Shown here piece after piece: positions 1 to 5,378 of a stretch of DNA of 6,586 nt. Within the stretch, counting starts at the first letter, position 1. Each line of letters begins with the position of its first letter. The translations under genes were made by a program, and so were the position numbers. Source of the stretch: Scatosoma sp045656625. Lineage in GTDB: Bacteria; Bacillota; Clostridia; Christensenellales; Borkfalkiaceae. The stretch is taken from assembly GCA_045656625.1 (NCBI GenBank), contig JAZORL010000107.1, positions 1-6,586 of the forward strand, in the 5' to 3' direction. Below the pieces are notes generated by a model, which saw only the letters and a program-made list of their open reading frames with translations, was not told where the DNA came from and searched no databases.

Positions 1-70
1 CTCCCGTCGCCGAAGCTTCCGACTTTTGAACAAATCTGCAACCCTTCTCCAAGTTTTTTTTGAGGGAAAA

Positions 71-104
71 ATTGCCTTTATTTGGGCAATATATTATTTT
101 TTTT
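71..104 (+). terminator. Probable intrinsic terminator or attenuator ahead of the yqhQ-prmC gene
   Basis: A six-base stem, ATTGCC (71-76) with GGCAAT (85-90), encloses an eight-base A/T-rich loop. It is followed by a T-rich run from 92 to 104 that includes nine consecutive T. This is the form of a rho-independent terminator for a plus-strand gene ending left of the window. A short open tail in frame 3 that stops at 27-29 could be the end of that gene, but it is too short to identify. No clear promoter lies between this hairpin and the start codon at 134, so the next gene may depend on read-through. The stem is short, so strength is uncertain. Confidence 0.5.
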
Positions 105-133
105 ACGCGCAGGCGCGCGTGTATAGGGGCTAT

Positions 134-1969
134 ATGAAAGAAAAAAAGAACTGTAAAAAATCCACCTATATCGGTGGGCAAGCGGTTATGGAAGGGGTAA
201 TGATGCGCGGTAGACGGGCGATGGCGACGGCGGTTCGCGATCCCGAAGGGAAGATTCAAATCGAATCCGAACGCTTAAAACCCCCGGAACAGCGTAAAAA
301 AATTACCAAAGTTCCGTTTATTCGCGGCGTGATTAATTTCGTCACTTCGCTTGTGGACGGCTATCGGATTCTAATGCGAAGTGCAGACGTTGCCATGGAA
401 GACGACGAAGAAGAGCAAACGAAAGCGGAGCAATGGCTGAAAGAAAAGCATAAAATAGACGTCGGCGGTATCATGAACGCGGTTTCGGGTATACTCGGCA
501 TCGTGCTTGCGCTTGTGATTTTTATTGCGTTACCGCAGTTTATCACGGGCTTTTTGCCCTTCGATAAGACGTCGGCAGGCGTGGAAGGGGTATGGTTTAA
601 CTTAATCGAGGGCGGCATTCGCTTGGCGATTTTCATCGCATATATTTTGCTGATTGCCTTGATACCCTCTCTCAAACGAGTGTTTATGTACCACGGTGCA
701 GAACATAAAACCATCACCTGCCACGAACAGGGCAAGGAGCTGACGGTGGAAAACGTGCGCGGCTGTTCCCGTGTACACGATCGTTGTGGCACGACCTTTT
801 TATTCTTGGTCATGATCGTGAGTATTATCGTCTTTTCCCTCGTGAACGTTGCCGTCGCTCGTTGGTTGTACGTGGACAACGGCAAATTGAACGGTTTGAT
901 TCGTTTTGGACTGAAAATTTTGATGTTGCCCGTCGTTGCAGGCGTTTCTTATGAAATTTTACGCTTGCTTTCAAAGACAAAAAATCCGATTTTCTTTATT
1001 TTCAAACTCCCTGGCTTGCTTTTGCAAAGATTGACCACGCGTGAGCCGGAAGATGGAATGATCGAATGCGCCATCACCGCGTTTAACACCGTTTTGGCGA
1101 TGGACGCCGATCCGACGATTCCCGAAAAGGTATTTATCACGGCAGGGAAAATGTCTACCCTTCTTGCCAACACCAAACGCCGTTTTGCATCGCAAAATAT
1201 TGAAGAGGACGAGGCGGAATGGATTTTCTCGTTAAAGCTCAATATCCCCAAGAGCGAAGTTTCGAAAGAGGAGCATATTTTGAATAAGTCGCAGGCAGGC
1301 GAGATTATCCGTATTGCGGACGAGCGCTTGACGGGAAGACCGCTTTGGTATATCATCGGGGATACGGATTTTTGCGGCTATACGATTAAAGTAGACGAAA
1401 GGGTGCTCATTCCTCGTCCAGAAACGGAAGAGCTTGCCATGATGGTCGTGGCGGCGGCGGAAGAGGACTATAATATTCTCGATATGTGTACAGGCAGCGG
1501 CGCTATTGCGATTGCGGTTTATAAGGAATTGGAAAAGTACGGTAGAAAAGCGAAAGTGACTGCGGTGGATATCAGCGAGGACGCACTTGCGCTTGCGAAA
1601 GAAAACGCGGCGGCGAACGATGCGGACGTACTCTTTATTCAATCGGATATGTTCACTCGTATTCGTGGTAGATTTGATATTATCGTCACCAACCCCCCCT
1701 ATATTCCGTCGAAGGACCTTGACGGTTTGCAAAGGGAAGTGAAGGATTACGAACCGCACTTGGCATTGGACGGCGGGGAAGACGGCATGGATTTCTATCG
1801 TCGAATTGCGGCGGAAGCGGGGAAATATCTCAATCGTGGCGGTATGCTGATTATGGAAGTGGGCGTAGGCGAAGCGCAGGACGTCGTGAAAATGTTCAAG
1901 GGCGTTGCGTATTCGATGGTAGTGCGTGATTTCAACGGCATCGACCGTTACGTGAAAATCGTTTTATAA
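134..1969 (+). CDS. prmC: YqhQ-like (DUF1385) membrane domain fused to release-factor glutamine methyltransferase PrmC
   Basis: This 611-residue protein joins two families that are normally separate. Residues 11-322 match the YqhQ/DUF1385 family: GGQAVMEGVMMRG near the start (14-26), an acidic stretch (89-94), HGAEHK (187-192), C196, RCGT (217-220) and the closing LPGLLLQRLTTREP (292-305). Four hydrophobic segments (about 116-137, 162-180, 222-241, 256-273) suggest an integral membrane domain. Residues 335-611 form a complete PrmC/HemK: helical N-domain, GRPLWYIIG (401-409), LIPRPETEE (425-433), the SAM-binding DMCTGSGAIA (450-459), the acidic loop AVDIS (477-481) and the catalytic NPPY (520-523). 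PrmC transfers a methyl group from SAM to the glutamine of the GGQ motif of release factors. With an even number of membrane segments, both ends would be cytoplasmic, which suits this substrate. I chose ATG 134 because YqhQ proteins begin shortly before the GGQAV motif and AGGGG (125-129) lies just upstream. The frame stays open upstream to base 2 with a TTG at 26, but that stretch runs through the hairpin. The function of YqhQ itself is unknown; it has been called a predicted metal-dependent enzyme. Confidence 0.93.
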   Translation: MKEKKNCKKSTYIGGQAVMEGVMMRGRRAMATAVRDPEGKIQIESERLKPPEQRKKITKVPFIRGVINFVTSLVDGYRILMRSADVAMEDDEEEQTKAEQWLKEKHKIDVGGIMNAVSGILGIVLALVIFIALPQFITGFLPFDKTSAGVEGVWFNLIEGGIRLAIFIAYILLIALIPSLKRVFMYHGAEHKTITCHEQGKELTVENVRGCSRVHDRCGTTFLFLVMIVSIIVFSLVNVAVARWLYVDNGKLNGLIRFGLKILMLPVVAGVSYEILRLLSKTKNPIFFIFKLPGLLLQRLTTREPEDGMIECAITAFNTVLAMDADPTIPEKVFITAGKMSTLLANTKRRFASQNIEEDEAEWIFSLKLNIPKSEVSKEEHILNKSQAGEIIRIADERLTGRPLWYIIGDTDFCGYTIKVDERVLIPRPETEELAMMVVAAAEEDYNILDMCTGSGAIAIAVYKELEKYGRKAKVTAVDISEDALALAKENAAANDADVLFIQSDMFTRIRGRFDIIVTNPPYIPSKDLDGLQREVKDYEPHLALDGGEDGMDFYRRIAAEAGKYLNRGGMLIMEVGVGEAQDVVKMFKGVAYSMVVRDFNGIDRYVKIVL

Positions 1970-1977
1970 ATAAGGAT

Positions 1978-2003
1978 ACGCCCGAATTTTTCGGGCGTGT
2001 TTT
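1978..2003 (+). terminator. Hairpin terminator or attenuator between yqhQ-prmC and prfA
   Basis: A perfect nine-base stem, ACGCCCGAA (1978-1986) with TTCGGGCGT (1990-1998), has a TTT loop and is followed by GTTTT. It starts nine bases after the stop codon of the fusion gene and ends just before the prfA ribosome site. The T-run is short, so partial read-through into prfA is likely; I see no promoter for prfA after the hairpin. It may set the ratio of the methyltransferase to its substrate, or protect the 3' end of the upstream mRNA. Confidence 0.7.
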
Positions 2004-2019
2004 CAAAAAGGAACAAGGT

Positions 2020-3090
2020 ATGCTGAAAAAACTTGACGATATCAAAAAACGCTATGAATTTTTATCCGAAAAATTGGCGGATAACGACGTCATTGCGGAC
2101 ATGGGTACTTGGCAGAAGTATTCCAAAGAGCAATCCGACCTTACCGAAACGGTGGAAAAATACACCGAATATTTGGAGTGCGAGCGGCAAATGAAGGACG
2201 CCTTCGAGCTTGCGGAAGTGGAAACGGATTTGGAAATGAAGAAAATGCTCTTGGACGAGGGGTACGCTTGCAAGGAACGCTTGCCTGCGCTTATTAACGA
2301 GCTGAAAATTTTGCTCTTGCCCAAGGATAAAAACGATGAAAGAAGCTGTATTTTGGAAGTGCGTGCAGGCACGGGCGGCGAAGAAGCCGCGTTGTTTGCT
2401 GCCGAGCTTTGCAGAATGTATCTCAACTACTGCGCAAATCACCGTTTGAAGGTAGAGGAAATGGACGTCAACGCTACCGAGCTTGGCGGCATGAAGGAAG
2501 CCATCTACAACGTAAAGGGTACGGGTGCGTATAAATTATTGAAATATGAAAGCGGCGTACACCGCGTTCAACGCGTACCTGCTACCGAGACACAGGGTAG
2601 AATTCACACGTCGGCGGCGACCGTAGCCGTCCTTCCCGAAGCGGAAGAGGTGGAAGTGGAAATCAACGATAAGGACATTCGAATCGACATTTTCCATTCG
2701 GGCGGCGCAGGCGGTCAAAACGTCAATAAGGTCGCATCGGCGGTGCGTACCACCCACTTCCCGACGGGGATTGTGGTCACCTGCCAAGACGAGCGTTCGC
2801 AGCTCAAAAACAAGGAAAGAGCGTTCAAGGTGTTGCGCTCGCGCGTATACGATTTTTATAATGGTCAAAATGCAAAGGCGCGAGAGGACAGCCGTCGTAG
2901 CATGGTCGGTTCGGGGGATCGAAGCGAAAGAATCCGCACCTATAATTTCCCGCAAAGCCGAGTCACCGATCATAGAATCGGGTTAAGCCAATACAATCTC
3001 GACGCCTTTATGACGGGGGATATCGATTCGATGGTGGAAGCGCTTGCTATCGCCGATAGAGAGGCGATGCTCGCTTCGTCGGAAGAGTAA
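2020..3090 (+). CDS. prfA: Peptide chain release factor 1 (RF1)
   Basis: RF1 recognises UAA and UAG stop codons on the ribosome and triggers release of the finished protein. The 356 residues match the usual RF1 length of about 355-360. The stop-codon reading tripeptide is PAT (187-189, in RVPATETQGR), the RF1 form, rather than the SPF of RF2. The catalytic GGQ is at 231-233 in SGGAGGQNVNK; Q233 is the residue expected to be methylated by PrmC, encoded just upstream. The C-terminal conserved segment GSGDRSERIRTYNFPQ (297-312) and VTDHRIG are present, and the coiled N-terminal domain (about 1-100) is complete. The start at 2020 is supported by AAAAAGGA (2005-2012), seven bases away. It is probably cotranscribed with the upstream gene through a leaky hairpin. 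No defects are seen. Confidence 0.97.
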   Translation: MLKKLDDIKKRYEFLSEKLADNDVIADMGTWQKYSKEQSDLTETVEKYTEYLECERQMKDAFELAEVETDLEMKKMLLDEGYACKERLPALINELKILLLPKDKNDERSCILEVRAGTGGEEAALFAAELCRMYLNYCANHRLKVEEMDVNATELGGMKEAIYNVKGTGAYKLLKYESGVHRVQRVPATETQGRIHTSAATVAVLPEAEEVEVEINDKDIRIDIFHSGGAGGQNVNKVASAVRTTHFPTGIVVTCQDERSQLKNKERAFKVLRSRVYDFYNGQNAKAREDSRRSMVGSGDRSERIRTYNFPQSRVTDHRIGLSQYNLDAFMTGDIDSMVEALAIADREAMLASSEE

Positions 3091-3121
3091 AAAAGAAAAA
3101 CGCACCACACAGGTATGCGTT
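3091..3121 (-). terminator. Minus-strand terminator of the aminotransferase gene, second of a pair
   Basis: AACGCA (3099-3104) pairs with TGCGTT (3116-3121), with a further CC/GG pair inside the loop. Read on the minus strand, the stem is followed by a T-rich tract, the complement of the A-rich 3091-3100. It therefore works for transcripts arriving from the aminotransferase gene and lies directly against the prfA stop codon. On the plus strand there is no T-run after the stem. Confidence 0.65.
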
Positions 3122-3142
3122 GAAATGCAAAAATGCAAGAAG

Positions 3143-3171
3143 AAAAGCCGACTCGAACGAGTCGGCTTTTT
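3143..3171. terminator. Bidirectional intrinsic terminator between convergent genes
   Basis: AAAAGCCGACTC (3143-3154) pairs perfectly with GAGTCGGCTTTT (3159-3170) around a four-base GAAC loop. TTTTT (3167-3171) serves the plus strand, ending prfA transcription. The A-run at 3143-3146 gives a shorter T-run on the minus strand, so it can also act on the aminotransferase transcript. Confidence 0.88.
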
Positions 3172-3185
3172 GTTATATTTTCTCG

Positions 3186-4385
3186 TTATTGAAGCTCGGA
3201 AACGAATTTCTTAATTCTTGCCAAGCCGATTTGGATATCTTCTTCACTCAAAGAGTAGGAAAGGCGCAAGCAATCGTCTGCACCGAAGGAAATGCCGGGG
3301 ATAGTAGCCACCTTTTCGCTCTCCAAAAGTGCGTCCGCAAACTCAATCGAGTTCGTAATCGTCTTGCCGTGATAGCTCTTGCCGTAAAGACCGCCTACCA
3401 CGAGCATTACGTAGAAAGCGCCGTCCGGTTCGACAGCTTTTACGCCGTCGATTTCGCTGATGAGCTGCAAAAGGGTTGCTCTGCGTTTATCGAATACGTT
3501 CACCATTTCCGCGATTTCTTCGTCGGAAGATTTCAAAGCTTCGATGGTCGCCCATTGAGAAATAGAGGAAGCGTTAGAGGTTGCGTGGCTTTGGAAGGAA
3601 TCAATTGCCTTTGCCACGTCTTTCGGTGCGGCAAGATACCCAACTCGCCAACCGGTCATAGCGTACGTTTTGGAAACGCCGTTGACGGTGATAGTAAGCT
3701 CTTTCATTTTTTCGCTGCATTTTGCGATTGAGAAGGGCTTTACGCCGTTATAGCAAAGCTTTTCGTAAATTTCATCCGCAAGCACGAAGATTTCCGCTTC
3801 TTCGCAAACCTTTGCAATCGCGCGTACTTCTTCTTCGTTGTACACCGCACCCGTAGGATTGGAAGGGGAGTTGAAAATTAACATTTTCGTCTTGGGCGTA
3901 ATGGCGTTTTTCAATTCGTCCGCCGAGAATTTATATTTATTTTCCTTCTTGCAGGACAAATATTTGGGCACGCCGCCGCAAACCTTTACTACTTCGGGAT
4001 AGGTAAGCCAATAGGGCTCGGGAATAATCACTTCGTCGCCTTCGTCCAAAAGCGCGTAGCAAGCGTTGAAGATGGAATGCTTTGCACCGTTGGAAACAAT
4101 GATTTGCGAGGGTTCGTATTCCAAACCGTTATCCTTTTGGAATTTTTCGCAAATCGCCTTGCGCAAGGGCAACAAGCCCGACGAAGGGGTGTACTTGGTG
4201 TGACCGTTATCCAACGCGGTTTTCGCCGCTTGAATAATATGCTCGGGCGTATTGAAATCGGGCTCGCCTACGCTGAAACTTACCACACTTTCACCGGCAG
4301 CCTTCATCGCTTTCGCTTTTGCGGAAATCGCAAGGGTCAAGGAAGGGGAAATCGCTGCCATTCTTTTCGCTACTCTGCTTTTCAT
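3186..4385 (-). CDS. aspB: Aspartate aminotransferase, class I subgroup Ib (PLP-dependent)
   Basis: This 399-residue, fold-type I enzyme is expected to interconvert aspartate and 2-oxoglutarate with oxaloacetate and glutamate in the cytoplasm. Visible hallmarks are SVGEPDFNTP (38-47) near the N-terminus, YTPSSG (65-70), PYWLTYPE (124-131), NSPSNPTGAVY (172-182) with the cofactor-contacting N176, and LADEIYE (202-208) with D204, which contacts the pyridine nitrogen. The Schiff-base lysine is K239 in VSKTYAMTGWR (237-247), R247 contacts the PLP phosphate, and R374 in CLRLSYS is expected to bind the substrate carboxylate. The layout agrees closely with the Thermus-type Ib enzymes, including a lysine at 102 (NGAKHSIFN) where that group has one for acidic substrates. 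Aspartate is therefore the best guess, though Ib members can also act on prephenate or aromatic substrates. The start at 4385 is preceded by GGAGA (4395-4399) ten bases away and by a strong promoter. It is a monocistronic unit, convergent with prfA. Confidence 0.95.
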   Translation of the reverse strand: MKSRVAKRMAAISPSLTLAISAKAKAMKAAGESVVSFSVGEPDFNTPEHIIQAAKTALDNGHTKYTPSSGLLPLRKAICEKFQKDNGLEYEPSQIIVSNGAKHSIFNACYALLDEGDEVIIPEPYWLTYPEVVKVCGGVPKYLSCKKENKYKFSADELKNAITPKTKMLIFNSPSNPTGAVYNEEEVRAIAKVCEEAEIFVLADEIYEKLCYNGVKPFSIAKCSEKMKELTITVNGVSKTYAMTGWRVGYLAAPKDVAKAIDSFQSHATSNASSISQWATIEALKSSDEEIAEMVNVFDKRRATLLQLISEIDGVKAVEPDGAFYVMLVVGGLYGKSYHGKTITNSIEFADALLESEKVATIPGISFGADDCLRLSYSLSEEDIQIGLARIKKFVSELQ

Positions 4386-4422
4386 ACGTGTATTTCTCCG
4401 TTAGATATTTTTACCGCTTATC

Positions 4423-4451
4423 ATTGTACCTTTTTTTCTAAAAGAAAGCAA
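4423..4451 (-). promoter_or_regulatory. Sigma-A-type promoter of the aminotransferase gene
   Basis: On the minus strand TTGCTT (4451-4446) and TACAAT (4428-4423) are separated by exactly 17 bases. Transcription would begin near 4416, giving a leader of about 30 bases that contains the GGAGA ribosome site. This is the better of two candidate promoters for the gene. Confidence 0.75.
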
Positions 4452-4525
4452 GTTCTTCCACCCTACTTTTTCTAAATTCTTGAAAAATAATCAATAATTT
4501 TAGAGAAAAGAAGTCAAAGTATTCA

Positions 4526-4552
4526 TTTTTTCGATTATATCAATCGAGAAAA
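4526..4552. promoter_or_regulatory. Inverted repeat in the divergent control region, possible operator
   Basis: TCGATT (4531-4536) and AATCGA (4542-4547) are exact inverted repeats five bases apart. The symmetry extends outward as T-rich against A-rich arms to about 4526 and 4552, with one G-T pair. No T-run follows on the plus strand, so it is not a plus-strand terminator. The spacing suits a dimeric DNA-binding protein. It overlaps a minus-strand extended -10 element. The regulator is not identifiable from the sequence. Confidence 0.35.
4534..4542 (-). promoter_or_regulatory. Extended -10 element, possible second promoter of the aminotransferase gene
   Basis: Read on the minus strand this is TGATATAAT, a perfect extended -10 (TGnTATAAT). 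The hexamer 17 bases upstream, TTTTGC, is a poor -35, but extended -10 promoters tolerate this. A start near 4527 would give a leader of about 140 bases to the aminotransferase gene. The element lies inside the inverted repeat at 4526-4552, so binding there would block it. Confidence 0.35.
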
Positions 4553-4615
4553 CGGAGCAAAATCCGCATTTTTTGAAAAAGGGCGAAAAAAGCCGAAAAA
4601 AATTCGTTAAAATGG

Positions 4616-4665
4616 GAAAAATTTTTCAAAAAGGTCTTGAAATTATTAAAAAAATTTGGTAAACT
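4616..4665 (+). promoter_or_regulatory. Sigma-A promoter with UP-like A/T tracts for the small P-loop gene
   Basis: TTGAAA (4637-4642) and TAAACT (4660-4665) are 17 bases apart. Upstream, GAAAAATTTTTC (4616-4627), a perfect palindrome, followed by AAAAA (4628-4632), resembles the A-tract/T-tract UP element bound by the alpha subunits of RNA polymerase and ends four bases before the -35. Transcription would start near 4672, leaving a leader of about 62 bases. The rest of the 348-base gap contains only AT-rich sequence, the dyad and the minus-strand promoters. Confidence 0.7.
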
Positions 4666-4673
4666 ATAGGAAA

Positions 4674-4699
4674 CCGAGAGACAGAGCGATTTGGCTCGG
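4674..4699 (+). promoter_or_regulatory. Hairpin at the 5' end of the P-loop gene leader
   Basis: CCGAG (4674-4678) can pair with CTCGG (4695-4699) around a 16-base loop, almost at the predicted transcript start. It leaves the GGGAGG ribosome site free, so an mRNA-stabilising role is more likely than translational control. The stem is short and could be chance. Confidence 0.25.
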
Positions 4700-4733
4700 A
4701 AAAAAGCAACACAAAATCTGGGAGGATTTGATT

Positions 4734-5141
4734 ATGATTAAGATTATTTACGGCGCGAAGGGTACGGGTAAGACCAAGATGATGATCGACGCGGCGAATG
4801 CAGCGGTAGCGGAAGCGAAAGGTCACATGATTTTTATCACGGACAACAAGCGCGGTATGTATGATTTGGAACGTGAAATCCGTTTCATCGACACGAGCGA
4901 ATACGATATCGCTGGTGAAGCGGCTCTTTGCGGATTTATTAAAGGGGTTATCGCAGGCAATCACGACAATGAATACGTTTTCATTGACGGCGTAGTACGT
5001 ATTGCGGGGAAGCCCGTTCAAGAAATGGCGGCATTCTTCTATATGCTTGACAAAGTTTCCAAGACGAACAACCTTGTTATCACTGTTTGCGTATCGGCAG
5101 CGAAGGAAGATTTGCCCGATTTCGTAAGCAAATATCTTTAA
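4734..5141 (+). CDS. Small P-loop NTPase-like protein of unknown function
   Basis: The 135-residue protein starts almost at once with a Walker A motif, GAKGTGKT (7-14), the nucleotide-binding loop with K13 and T14. A hydrophobic strand ending in aspartate, YVFIDG (81-86, D85), fits Walker B. The remainder looks like a minimal alpha/beta P-loop core: strand IFIT (33-36), an acidic/basic segment (38-50) and strand NLVITVCVSA (113-122) near the end. There is no signal peptide, membrane segment or extra domain. Small proteins of this type occur in Clostridia and are sometimes labelled ATP-binding or PilT-like; I see nothing specific to PilT. ATP or GTP binding is well supported, but the reaction and partner are unknown. 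ATG 4734 is chosen over the upstream GTG/ATG-type starts because GGGAGG (4720-4725) sits eight bases before it and the promoter -10 lies at 4660-4665, inside any longer version. The gene is a single unit with its own promoter and terminator. Confidence 0.9.
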   Translation: MIKIIYGAKGTGKTKMMIDAANAAVAEAKGHMIFITDNKRGMYDLEREIRFIDTSEYDIAGEAALCGFIKGVIAGNHDNEYVFIDGVVRIAGKPVQEMAAFFYMLDKVSKTNNLVITVCVSAAKEDLPDFVSKYL

Positions 5142-5188
5142 TTAGAAAAGCGGCAAAAGCCGTAGACGGAATAGTTTTTGAATGAAAT

Positions 5189-5214
5189 AGCCGAGCGTAT
5201 TCGTTCGGCTTTTT
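5189..5214 (+). terminator. Intrinsic terminator after the P-loop gene
   Basis: AGCCGAGCG (5189-5197) pairs with CGTTCGGCT (5202-5210), including one G-T pair, around a TATT loop. It runs into TTTTT (5210-5214). A smaller hairpin, CGGC-AAAA-GCCG (5151-5162), lies between it and the stop codon without a T-run. The terminator separates the P-loop gene from thrC. Confidence 0.85.
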
Positions 5215-5258
5215 CTAAAAATGGGCGTTTTTTCGAAAATAGCCCGCACGGATATTTT

Positions 5259-5265
5259 AAGGTGG
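5259..5265 (+). promoter_or_regulatory. Ribosome-site-like sequence for an alternative upstream thrC start at 5271
   Basis: AAGGTGG lies five bases before an ATG at 5271 that is in frame with thrC and adds 36 residues. The match to the anti-Shine-Dalgarno is interrupted by one base. The conserved start at 5379 has a comparable but more distant AGGTAGG (5362-5368). A GGGC/GCCC hairpin (5223-5226 with 5242-5245) lies just upstream of this site. Confidence 0.4.
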
Positions 5266-5378
5266 AAAAAATGAGCAAATCAAATGCAGGCGGACAGGTG
5301 TTCGCCGAATTTGCGTGTAAAAATAATCCACATAAACAAAAATCTTATCAAGAACGTGAAAAGGTAGGTAAAGAAATC

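Noticed and set aside
1..29. Possible C-terminal tail of an upstream gene ending at the stop at 27-29.
   Set aside because: Eight codons are too few to show coding or identity. The following terminator makes it plausible but not a supportable feature.
26..133. TTG start at 26 giving 36 extra hydrophobic residues on the YqhQ-PrmC protein.
   Set aside because: The stretch runs through a terminator-like hairpin, its hydrophobic look comes from a T-run, and YqhQ proteins normally start near ATG 134.
361..885. Long minus-strand open frames opposite the yqhQ-prmC gene, and similar ones opposite prfA, thrC and the aminotransferase gene.
   Set aside because: They lie antisense to well-identified genes, have no family motifs, and show Ser/Arg/His-rich compositions typical of shadow frames.
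4553..4574. CGGA/TCCG hairpin followed by TTTTTT as a plus-strand terminator in the divergent gap.
   Set aside because: The stem is only four bases and no plus-strand gene or promoter lies just upstream, so it is probably chance in AT-rich DNA.
4612..4662. Sixteen-codon frame encoding MGKIFQKGLEIIKKIW, an amphipathic peptide resembling a toxin or antimicrobial peptide.
   Set aside because: It has no ribosome site and overlaps the UP-like element, -35 and -10 of the P-loop gene promoter, so it would not be on that transcript. AT-rich DNA easily gives Lys/Ile-rich short frames.
5215..5378. T-box riboswitch or attenuation leader for thrC, prompted by GGTGG at 5261-5265.
   Set aside because: The conserved T-box sequence and its antiterminator/terminator pair are absent, and there is no Thr/Ile-rich leader peptide.
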